In this document: positions 35,497 through 47,900 of the stretch, one piece after another
Layout: every line of letters begins with the position of its first letter
Numbering within the stretch: the first letter of the stretch is position 1
Assembly (NCBI RefSeq): GCF_012273895.1
Contig: NC_052127.1
Location: 1,116,001 to 1,180,000, forward strand
Direction of reading: 5' to 3'
DNA from: Zerene cesonia
Taxonomy: Eukaryota; Arthropoda; Insecta; Lepidoptera; Pieridae
DNA: 64,000 nt
Translations under genes and position numbers: made by a program
Notes under the pieces: generated by a model
Seen by the model: only the letters and a program-made list of their open reading frames with translations
What the model was told of the DNA's origin: nothing
The model's database searches: none

Positions 35497-37871
35497 CTAA
35501 CTCTTTGGTTGGTTGTTGTTAACTGCTTTGCTTTTAGCAATCTTCTCAACATTCGCCGCTCTAGTCTGAAAGAATAAAGATAAATACATATTTTTTATGT
35601 CATTATAAAATTGTTACATTTCCACTGACCCTTGCTAAGTGTACAAAGTTTGAATTAAATCTGTCCGTTTAAAGTGGGTCGAAATCGAGTCTACAGGAGT
35701 CTGTCTGTTTAAAATGGGTCAAAATCGTGTCTAAAGGGGTCGGTTACATACAAATACACAACCTAAGCTAATGAAAGGGTTTTAAAAACTAGAATGACAT
35801 ATCTGAGGTAATTTTTTTATGTGAATGATACACTCAGACCGAAAACGCACATTAAGCAGAATAACACGCAACACTTGGTGGCGATGGGGAAATGAAACTG
35901 AAAAAATAAGAGTATTATTTGGTTTACCCATAAACCGGTCACCTACATTTCCACAAATACGCAAATTCACAAGTGAAGAACTACATTCCCAATGTTTCTT
36001 CACTTTTGAAATGTGATTCCTTACTTGCGGATGTTACAGGTATTTCATTAGACGAGTTTCGCATTGTGGCCCTTTCGATTGTGACCACAACGCATCTATT
36101 TTCTCACTCTGTGAGTGTTTTTGGTCTTTGAGCATAACATTTATAAAAAATGTATATAAAAACAGCATACTTGTAACGCCTGGACCCTTTTGTGTAAGGT
36201 TATCATCGAATTTGATATTGAATTCAGTTTCTCCTTACTGGTTGCTACGTCCGCTAGCTGAAATAAGTTAATATTTTTTTAACGAAAAACCACTCCAAAA
36301 TTACCATAACTAACCCAATTTAAATGCGATCACACACACCAGCTCTCAAATAAAAACATAATCATCAAAATTGGTTCACAAACAACTTTGAACTGGGTGT
36401 AACAAATAAAAAAAACATGTTTCCCGTTTCCTTTTCCTCAACCGTCCCAGTCCATTCCTCTATTCCAGTCGTTAATCCATTCCTTTTTCCTTACCCCAAA
36501 AAAGCGGGCAGCGCATTCGCAGAGGCCCTACCTTTGCGAATGTTCATGGGCGGTGGTGATCGCTTACCATCAGGCGAACCACCAGCTCAGTTGCCCGCTA
36601 TGACATAAAAAAAAAAAAAAAAAACAGTTGAATTCAGAATCTATCTCCTTTCATGTTGATTGCAAACCTTAACTAATATATAAACAAATATATAGACTAA
36701 CGACTCTCAAGCAGGCTCTTATAAAGTAGAACTTACTAGAGCATCAAGTGTTGCATCATTCTGTAGGTCTTCGAGCCGCCGTCTCTCTGAGAGCAACATA
36801 TTATGAACAGCATCTTGCTTTTCTCTGAAAATTAAGTTTTCAATTACATTAACAACACTTACTGTTTTTGCCAATTTTCGGGGAAAAAACTTACAAAATA
36901 CATGTTGTATTTTGTAAATTTACAAATTTTAAACTTTTAAACAGATTTTAAGCATGATTTATTAATTTTGGTACTTAAATTTGTAACTATACAAGTTTAA
37001 ACATTTTGTTTGTTACGATGGATTTATCCATTCCTTCGTAGCTCTTAGTAAAATTTATATTAGGCATAAAATTATCCTAAAACTTATCCTTTTATCGTTA
37101 TCTACTACTATTAACGTTACTACCTTTTACTTTAATATGAGATCCTACTAATATAATAAACGCAAAGGTATGTAAGTATGGATGGATGTTTGTTACTCTT
37201 TCATGTAAAAACTAATGAATAGATTTTAATGAAACTTTCCAACATAGCTTACACATCAGAATAATACATGAGCTATACAATTTTTTGTCATTGCCTATTG
37301 GTTAATCTACATAACATTGGCTTATATCTTATAGATTGTTGCTTAAAATTCAACAACTATGGAGATTATAAGATAAGATAAATAATTAAAAAATAGTTTG
37401 TTTTCTCACATCAGTTACATAAGTTTACACATTTTCAGTACATATAAATAAGTGTGAGACTGGTGCCCAAACTAGGTTATAAAAATTACCTGTATTTTAG
37501 GTCACCAGGCCCCAACTCCTCACTACGTTGGATCACATTTTGTAATACAAATGCAAATACTACTCATATAAATGCAATTATTTGTGTTTTTTTGACCGGT
37601 TATATATTTCAAGTTTACCGTATTCTATTATAAACTTACGTTAATTCTTTTAAATGCGTTTTGATTGTAACCAAAGGTGGTTCATACAGTTCGAGTATTC
37701 CCTTTGCTAGCATCTGAACAGTTTTAATGTCTTCGACATTTTCAGGACTCGTAGCAGTTTCGCTAGCGCTAGAATAATGAAATTTGTTATTTCTTGTAAA
37801 ATAATTATTTATTGGCAAACGTATATTTAAAAAAAATATATATCAAGTTGTTACCAATCAATTGTGGACAT
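35497..37871 (-). CDS. Small coiled-coil-like protein, possibly Snapin/Pallidin-like
   Basis: Four coding exons join with matching phase on the - strand: 37871-37855 (17 nt, ATG), 37768-37640, 36824-36737 and 35565-35497 (TAG), giving 100 aa. Seen: an acidic N terminus, then a charged helical stretch (about residues 22-78, QMLAKGILELYEPP... LKELTEKQDAVHNMLLSERR), and a Lys-rich tail. Weak resemblance to the Snapin and Pallidin subunits of BLOC-1 (LAEGLLE-like start, LKELT-Q) is from memory and not certain. An unspliced start at 37818 in the same frame is the other option, but GT|AACA and TTCTAG with phase match favour the short first exon. More exons could hide in the 1.2 kb third intron, which holds a retroelement. 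The gene lies head-to-head with Barentsz, about 1 kb apart. Confidence 0.6.
36417..36624 (+). mobile_element. Retroelement 3' end, family E, with poly(A) tail
   Basis: It ends TTGCCCGCTATGACAT followed by a long A run, which sets the sense strand of family E. It lies in intron 3 of the small - strand gene, about 110 bp from its exon 3. Confidence 0.8.
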
Positions 37872-38904
37872 TATTGAATTTTTTTTATTGCAACAATTAA
37901 TTAATCGTATTACGGTAAGTAATGAACGCAAAGATATCAATAACAAAGGCAATATTTATTTATTTGTGTATTTAAAACTGTAACATCTTAGCAACCAGTT
38001 TATCAATTAGACAATATTGACAGAAGTCAGAACAACAAGAGACATGACAGTAGCACTGACAGAGAGCTAAGGTGTTGCTTATTTAAATTTTAGAAATAAC
38101 CTACACATTAGATTACTTTCTTGTCTTTTTAACTAAACTAAACTTTATGTTAGAAATAAATAAAAAGTGGACGATAAGAATGGATATCTATGAGATAATC
38201 TCTTAAACAATCGTACACGTTTTATATCCAGAATATCAATCTGTTTTAATGCTCATCGAGATGTACAATAATTTTAAATACTAATAATATCAAGATAGGT
38301 TGACGGTAATTATTGAAGATATGATTTTCAATGCAATCGAAGAATTCATTTAATATACATCACCCTGATTCCGTAGTATAATATGAGGGAAACTCATTAT
38401 GGAAAACTAAAAACTTGCTCGTCTAAAATACTGTAAAATCGTTTTCTAATAAGAAGGAACAAAGATAAAAGCGGGCAACACATCGCAAAATTGGTGACAT
38501 GTCAAAATTGTCATAAAGGTTTATAATGCGTTAATTTTTACGGTTCGGCGACAATCACTTACAGTTCTAAATTTCTTTAATGAAAAAATTTATATAAAAT
38601 ACAATTACACCACAATTTGTTTTATTTACTGATCAATCTTATATTGTTAAAGCGATTTCTCCATTAATTATGCGTTAACCAAACTATTGAGTTATCATAA
38701 TATTCCGTGAAATGGAACTGAACATTTATGGCCGCTAGATTTCTTGTTTATTTCATTATTTGACGTTCTTTCATTTTCCGTTGACCCAGGTGGGGATTGT
38801 AAGGAAGGATCAATCTCATTAATCGACGATAAACGTTTGCTTAACAAACTGTGAAATAAAACATCAATCTGGAAGTCCTACAAGTTCAACCGGAGGGCGC
38901 CGAA
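37872..38904. promoter_or_regulatory. Shared upstream region between the two divergent genes
   Basis: It lies between the start codon of the - strand small gene and that of btz on +. It is AT-rich with no repeat that I recognise, in contrast to most other non-coding DNA here. It must hold both 5' UTRs and probably both promoters. No core element is clear enough to place. Confidence 0.5.
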
Positions 38905-41900
38905 ATGACGTCCGTGGCAAGAAGGCAAGAACAGGACGATTCTTGCGAATACTCCGATGCATCGCAAGATATCGAACAAAACAATTCGGGAAACGTGAGT
39001 TGGAAACACGTCTTGCAATTTATGCATTGAACTTTCGTTTTGGCGCTAAAAGTATTGCGGCCGCGTACTTTCTCCCGCGCATTCGCGTGTCGGTATGCCC
39101 ATTACTTTTCGCTATATTGAGGTCAGAAACCTCTCACCGTACATTCGCTACTGTTTAGAATTTTTAGATAGCTAAACTCACCTAATTAAGTTCATACGTA
39201 AGTGTTAAAGCCAGTGGTGTGAAATGCAGTTGTTAAAAGTAGCCAACAATTTTCAGGAAGGTGGACCTCAGGAGTCTGATTATGACTCCCAGGGTAGTGA
39301 CTCAGAGCACTCAGACAGGGATCCAGAAAAGCAGGTTAGTTTGTTATGGCTTGACCCTTTGTATTTACTCATTTATATGCACCTTATCTTCCAATTTTGT
39401 GTAAATTTCATTTGGATATTTTTGCAAGCATTGGATGATAATGATTATTTATTTTAATTCTATGTGAATGTTAAGTCTACAGGTTTGTTTTGATGGTCAT
39501 TAATATTTATTCATGTACTAATATCATATTGCATTTCTTCTAAGAACACGGTTTCTCATAAGAAATAATTGTCTTTCGGTGTTTAAACTATACATTGACA
39601 TTTTGATCTACTTTCACTATCATACTTTTGCAGTTTAATTTTTACATATAGGGGTTTTAAATATTAATACTTATCACAAAGATTTTAAAACATGTCTTGC
39701 AAGTAAACCAATTGTTATATATTATAAAAATATTTTTTATTATGTTCTTTGTTGTATAACATTTTATTTAACTAACAGTCCACACTGACTCCGCCTGTTA
39801 TTCGTATAAATCCTGCAGCATGGATATGGGAAAAGTAGATTGTGAGATTAGAATTTGGATCTGAATCCTAATTTTTATATATTTAGTCAATTTTTTTTTG
39901 TAATGTTATGATTTATGATAAAGTAATATAGTATCTATATATCTCATCAATCTTATTATAAAAAATATTGAATAATAAGCTCTTTATTATAAAGCATAAT
40001 GCTTGCCTCATAATCACTTTTATAATGAGATTATAGTTGATGTAGGCCATGACAAATTAGTGCCGTTCTTTTGTTAAATATAGGCTATGTATAAGTTACT
40101 CTAAATTAGCAGAAAATATTGCCTCTTATGCTTTAAATATACATATAATATGACCAGCTAACTAACTACATATAAACAAACATTAATCTGTGAGTTATTA
40201 AATCTTTTTATTAGCTTCGGCTGTATGTGTGTATGCAACCGACTTCTTAAACTCGAGTTTGATTCCATTTAAATGGATAGGTTTAATCCATCTTTGTACA
40301 TTTATCAAGAATCGATGACAATACAATATTGCACGATTTCTTATTGTCTTGATTCGTTAGAGCAAGTGGGACAATATAATTGATTCAATAAATAAGCATG
40401 CTTTTTAGCTTATTTAAACTATTTTTATTACATATCAATGATAAAACAATCTTATGAATAAAAGCCACATAAATTATGATTCCAGTGTGACACATGTATT
40501 CAAAATTCATACATATATATGCCCCATCATACAATCAGTTAAAAACACACCATTAAACATATGGCATGTTTAATGTTAAAAGTTATGGTGAAACAAAAGT
40601 AACATAAATTAAGATTATAGCAATGCAATAATTAGCAGGACTGTTAAATAGTTAATTTAAATTACAAGCTGAAAATTAAACTCCTTCTTGGGTCATGTAA
40701 ACAAGTTGGAAATATATAACTATACCAGCTGTTTGCCCTGACATTGCCTATGGTATATGTATAGCCTATATCATGCACTAAGTTGCCTATGGTACATGTA
40801 TAGCCTATATCATGCACTAAGTTGCAGCCATCTAATTATGAACAAATTTTTTAAATCGGTCCAGTGGATTTTTGTGAATATTTTAATTATATATTAATAC
40901 CAATAGTTTAATTATAAATAATATAAATAAAAAAAAATAAAAATAAATAAATAATAAAAAACCAATAGTTTAATTATACTACATGATTCAAAGCCTACAT
41001 ATGCAAACGTTTATATCTTCAGACACCCTTTTTGGATGTAATAAGTACACTGACACAATGCTATATGTCTTAAACTAATCAATTCAATTACATATTTGTA
41101 TGGCCAAGTGGGACTTCTATTGTAACATTATATTTTTCTCAGCTTACAATAAAAAAATTATTTAACACGAAATATTTCGCTTTAGTGCCTAATGTCTGGG
41201 TAGATATCACTGTAGAGTAATATGGCCGCCCATTTTTGTACATTAAATAAGAACTTAAAAATTAACCTAGGTGTCATACAAGTGACATTAACCAAAAAAT
41301 GCATTTACTTAATTGTACTGCAGGTTTCTACATTCATTTTTGTATGTGTTTAAATTATGTTAATAAACTGTAAAAAAATATACACAAAGAAACAATTTAT
41401 GTCCGCTATTTGCAAATTTATGCTATGTACATATTTAACCAACTCTCACGGTATATTTTATCATAATTATCTAACAATAGCTCTGTAATTTAATATAAAA
41501 ATTGTGCAGGAAAATTTAATTTTTTTGTATACCTAATGAGGGTATTTGCAAATAAAAAATTGAAAATATATAAATTACATGTACTGTTGTAATTATAGTG
41601 AAAATTTGTGTTTCCTTGCAAGGTAACATTAATAATACATGCGGTATAATTTTGCCTGCATAAACATAAGGTTTACTTTTGACTGGGTGAACCGATTTTG
41701 ATGATTTTTTTTTATTTGACAGCTGCTACCTTTCGGCTGATCCCATTTGAGTTAAGTCTAGTTCTGACGGCGTTTTGGTTGTTGGTTGAAAATAGATGTA
41801 GTAGCTAAGACCGCCATTTGTGCATGACTCTATTTTGAAAATGCATGTCTTTTTTCTAATGGTGTACAATAATAAATCGTTTTCATTATTGTTTATCGTA

Positions 41901-44900
41901 TTAAATATTTTTCAAATCTGCTTAAGAGAGTGGGGATGGATAGAATACTGCTTTAAAAGGCCGGTTTACAATATTACAAACATGGCTTTATATTGGAGCC
42001 TACCATTTGGACCCCACCTTTCCTTCCGCCTTCCTGCTTCTTGGAAAAGATCTGTGGATGCTAAACTAAATAAAATTGGTCTGTCATGGTACGATCAGGG
42101 GCGGCTTATAGTTCAGGGGGTGCAAAGCACACGGGTGCCACCGGCGCTTCCAGAGACAGCTAAAAGCATCGTCATGACAGGCCTAGGCGGCGTCAGGGTT
42201 TCATTGCACACGAGCTAGAGCCGCTCCTGGGTAAGAAGCTAAAACAAAGCCCAAGATCGCTGTTACTGGGAAAAATAACCGAGGCCCTATGCTTCTCGAG
42301 GAGTTAAAAAGAACAATCATCATAAGTATATTTTTGTTTTTCTTTTCCAGGAGACCGAAAAACGTGTGGATGACGACGAGGACAGGAGTAACCCGCAGTA
42401 CATACCCAAGAGGGGGACCTTTTACGAACACGACGATCGAACAGCTGCCAGGTGATTATTTAATAACTAGCGGACCGGCCCGGCTTCGCCCGTGGTACAT
42501 AATATAACCTATAGCTTTCCTCAATAAATGTGCAATATATTTATCAAATCGGACCAGTAGTTCTTGAGATTAGTGCGTTCAAACAAACAAACAAACAAAT
42601 AAACTCTTCAGATTTATAATATTAGTATAGATAGTCATTTGCAGAAACGCATTTGTTCATTAATTTCAGGCGACTTGTAGTACAGTTAAAATATCTTAGT
42701 TAAGTTAAAACTACGGCCCATATAAATTTTATAATAATAGGAATATCGCACGCGTTAACCGTCTCTGAGTTTTGAATATATAAATCTTTTTGACAAGAGA
42801 GACTCTGGAGGGGGGGAGGTAGCATTTCATATCGTATAATGGGAATACATAACAACAGTTATCTATCAAGCATAAAGAGAATCACGGCAATAGGTTGAAG
42901 ACCCATTTCATTTCAAATAATCCGTTAACAGTCAAAGAAACTACAATAATTCTTTCGCCGAAGTCACTAAACCCTTAAACGAATATATTATTCGCTGACC
43001 GAACTGTTCATTCACGTGTACAAACGTAATACAATATTGTTATGTAGAAAGTTCGCCTCTTTCATTGTTACACTCCACTGGACGCGTTAATATCATTTGT
43101 ACTTCTCACAGCGATAGGGCTGCCAAAAGTTTGTTTTGTTGGCGTTTTTTTTGCCTTTATTTTTTGGTAAGTTATGGCACTAAAAAGGTTTAATGGAAAA
43201 GAAGTGGGGTTTTTCAATCAATTTGATATTTTATATGGCTGAACAAAAAGTGTTGATGAGATAGCTTTTTGTTGAATGTTATTTTTTATGAATATAAAGG
43301 AAACTTGTTTTGTGTAATCGATGATGAGATGAATAAATATAAAAATTATCAGTATAACTTTGACGTTTTTTTTATATGTCATAGCGGGCAACTGAGCTGG
43401 TGGTTCGCATGATGGTAAACGATCACCACCGCCCATGAACATTCGCAGAAGCTCAGATTCAGACCTCTGAGAGTGCGCTGCCCGCTTTTAAGGGTTAAGG
43501 GATAAGGAAAGGATTGATGAATGGAAAAAGGAATGGACTGGAAAGGGCTAGGAGAAGGAAATAGGCCTCCGATATAGTTAATGAAGGAATATATTTTATG
43601 TATAGGAAAATATAAATAAATGATTAACAAAAAATAGGATATTCTTTATGGGGACATGTTGGTATTGTTAATTTTATAGCTGTATTATAGCTTAACTTAA
43701 TAGATAACTCATTCTAAAAGAAATACCTACGAGAGCATTGAGTATACATTTCAATAATTTTGATCTTGAAATAATAAAACGATAAAAATGGTTGGGTGAC
43801 AACCCTAAATATAACTTATTTGTACAGTAGAAAACTTGGGGATAACTTGCGTATCGATATGAAACTTAACTATATGTATTTCATATAGATATACTTGAGT
43901 TTCATTAGAAGAATGTTTTTAGGAAACTGAGGGTAATTTTAATTAAGTATTTATTAGTAAGATATGTGAGATTATTGATGATTTTAGCCAAGTATCAAAA
44001 TTTGTTCTAAAGTGTTGTTTTTATACCTTAAAATAAAATACTACAATCTTTTTGTTATTTAGGTATTAACACTTCTACACATATATTATAATAATGAGGA
44101 AACTTTTTTTATTTTACTATTTCATTTTCACGCAAAAACTGCGGTTTCAAAAAATCCTCTCGCGTTTGGAAACCTGCAACCTTACTGAGTGACACAGGCT
44201 ATATACGATTCACGGGCGAAGCCGGGGCGAACAGCTAGTAGAAATAAATAATATTTCTTTATTGGAAAATGACGATATATCAAATTACAGACAACTTACG
44301 ATAATTTTATATAATACCTGACTAAAAATTTAACGCTACCATTTCACTTCCCGAATCGCGTAACAACATACGTTTTAAATCAATATCGAATTATTCCTTC
44401 AAAACGTACAATTATAACAATAATTGTATTTGTATAATCAAATTATACTTTAATTGCTTCATGATTTACCTGTATGTAATTCCTTAGATTTAAAACTCAT
44501 TCAAAATATTTTATTATACTTCTTTAAAGGCGCTTTTGAATTGTGATATTGTATAAATATTGGTTTTTAACTTATTGTTACCTTAGTACTTATATAAGTT
44601 TTGAAACGTTAAACTGATTTAGAATCGGCTGTCTGCCTTATAAACGTCCTCATAAATATTGACCGAACCATGTCATGTTAAAGACGTAATTTGAAATTTT
44701 TGATTTTTATATTATTCACATGCTTTATAAATGAGAATTTTTCAAATCCCCAAGGTAACCAAGAGGTCAGGTGTTGCTAAGATACGGCGAAAGACGCGGG
44801 TTCCAATCCCGCTTCGTGATCGATTTTTTTTCAATTGCTTAAAAATTTCTCATCTCATAATCTCCCTCAAAAATTCCAGCGGTGAAGAATCAAGCAACAC

Positions 44901-47900
44901 AACATCGGAGGCGGCGTCCGAGAAGAAGGAGGGGGGCGAAGCGCCCGCGGAGCGCCGCAGGGCGCCGCGCAAGTCCGACACGCTAAACAAGTGGTCGCAC
45001 GACAAGTACAATGAGAACGAACAGGTGATTTTCTTATATATCTTCGTCATAGCGGGCAACTGAGCTGGTGGTTCGCTGGTGGTTCTGGTGGAAGGATTGA
45101 CGTTGGCAGGGAGCTGCTGGAATCAGGCCGCTGGTGATCGGTCGTTTTGAAAATCTTTGTGGGAGGCCTATGTCCAATAATGGACGTACTAAAAGGCTGT
45201 AACGAACTACGATACGACTGTTGAGTGATAAGTCCGCCCAACAAATTGTACTCTTCATCTGTTTTACTTGCCATTAATATATGTATATATTTTTAAGTTT
45301 CTTGTACAATTTTTGTTAAAGAGTAATAAATAAATACGATAGGAAAGAAGGAATTGATTTGGAAAGATGCGGCAAATGAAACGGGCCTCCGGCTCCCCCA
45401 TTCATCATACGAAACACAGTATCATGCTACTATTTCACGCCGGTCTTCTGTGGGGGTGTGGTACTTCCCCGCTCCGAGCTGGCTCAATGAATCTCGGTGT
45501 TGAGAATAATATAGAAATTGCTTCTTTTTTTTAACAATAAACTACACTGCCTTCAAATTGTCAGAGTTAGACCAAATTTAATAGGGGCCATAAGGGAGGC
45601 ACATTTCGGGCCATAGGTGTATGGGAGGCCACGCTTACGAAAAATATAAAGTAACAAGTTATGAGGTAATACACAAAAAAAAATTACGCTCGGCTTGATT
45701 TCCTCCTCCTTTTCGATGTCGGTTGAAAAAAATTATAAATCTGTTTGCTTTCAGATGCCAAAATCTCGCGATGAGCTAGTTGCCATATATGGGTATGATA
45801 TCCGCAATGAAGATGCGCCGCCGCACGCGAGACGAAATAGACGTTACGGGTATGTTGATGGATGGATATATAGTTTTTTTCTCTACTGAATAGGTTGATA
45901 AAGAAAGAAAAAGGCATTAAGATTGTTTATAAGAAATAGAACTAGAAGTGGACATTAACAATATATTTTTTTTTTATTATAGTTCGTTCTGGATTCTATA
46001 AACTCCTTATGTAATGAGTTTATATATAAATTAAAACAATCAAGCTTAGAGGAGAGATTTTAATGATTAATTATTATCACCTATTGCGCTACACCATGTT
46101 GTATTTATTTAAAAAAACTTAATAAAAAGCAGTGGTAGCTCAGTGGTGAGAACCTCGGACTTCAAAATCCATAAGTCGGGGTTCGAGACCGGGCGAGCGT
46201 GCTGGAAATAAATAAATTTTTCAATTTATCTGCAAATGGGGATAACATCACCACTGCTTAAAACGGTGAAGGAAAACATCGTGAGGAAACCGGCATGTCT
46301 AAAACCTGTAACCTAGAATCAAAAGTTCGACGACATGCGACATCTGCCAACCCGCACTTGGCCAGCGTGGTGGATTATGGCCTGAACCCTCATAGGAGGC
46401 CTGTGTCCCAGCAGTGGGAACATGTATGGGCTGATGATGACAATAAAAATAAAGACCTAAATAATCACATTATTTTAGAATAGCCTAATTTTTTTGAAAA
46501 GGATTACTTAATATAAAACTAGCTTAACCGGATACTTGATTGGATTTTTCCGTCTTACTCGTATCATTAAGAGATACAAAAAATATATGTTGGCCGATAC
46601 TCAGACTTGCCTGATGTGCACACAAAATTTCATAAGAATCGGTCCAGTCGTTATGGAGGAGTTTTGTAGTACACACTACTTCGACACGACAATCTTATAT
46701 ACATATTACATTTTTAAATTACAATTTATTTTTTTAATATTTATTACATTTAAGGTACTTAAATTATTGATTTATATTTATTATTAATATAAAAGGGATT
46801 ATCTCTTATTTAACAAAGAGGAATCATATTAAAATATATGTATTTTTACATATTAGTTAATTTAATAATTGATTTAACACTTTTCACGCATTACATGAAG
46901 GTTTAGGAGGTGGCGGTCAGTCAAATGGTCATACAATTGCATGTCTGTTTGTGTGTCTTGTGTTATATGCATGTCCCGTTTAATCGCTTCGTATATAAGT
47001 TTTTTTTAAGCATGGCAATATAACTTTGTTATTAGTTTCAGTTTCATTGTAAAGTTTTAGAGCAATGAAGTATAAATCGACGAATGAAATATGATAACTA
47101 ATATTGGAGTTAATTGAGAAATTACAAACAATATGAATTAAGTTCAAGTTAAATGTTGAACCACGGTTTCATCCGTATATATACAGCCTATGTCGCTCAG
47201 TGTAATTCCAGCTTTTTAATGGTGAAAGAATTATTGAAAACGGTCCAGCTGTTCACGCGTGTTGGCGTGACCGAGAAAAATATGTATTCATCTTTATACA
47301 TATACTAGCCGATCTGACAAACGCTGTTCTGCCTAACTCGTTATCATTAAGGGTTATGAAAAATAGATGTTGGCCGATTTTCAGACCTACCCGATATGCA
47401 TACAAAATTTCATGAGATTCGATCCAGCCGTTTCGGTGAAGTGTAGTAACTAACATTCTAACGAGATTTTTTTTATATATATTTAGAGATAGATAATATT
47501 TTAACGCTTCCACACGCACGCATCATACGAATGTCGTTGTATACGCACATACGTACGAGTGTGTTAGATGTACTAACCGGTACGCAATGTGTCCCGCAGC
47601 CGCGGGCCGAACAAGTACACGCGCACGTGGGAGGACGAGGAGGCGTACCGGCGGCAGGCGGCGCAGGCGGCGCACAAGAAGCCGCCCAGCCCGTCCGACT
47701 TCCCGGACCTCACCGCCGCCAACAGGCCCGGGTGAGTCACAGTCCCAACTCAAACTTGAACTCAAACACATACTAACACTCAACCTCTATGTCGACTTCG
47801 AACTCATGCCCAAACTCTCAAACACTCACTCAAACTCACACTCATCGAAAATACGGTCTCGAAATTATACCCAAACTCAAACTCATCCTCAAATTTGAAC

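Noticed and set aside
41820..42218. 132-codon + strand open frame in btz intron 2
   Set aside because: No domain, no matching splice sites, and base composition of mixed repeats; an unlisted transposon fragment is more likely.
47587..47898. Arg/Thr-rich frame overlapping btz exon 6
   Set aside because: It is a frame-shifted shadow of the GC-rich exon and runs into the simple repeat.
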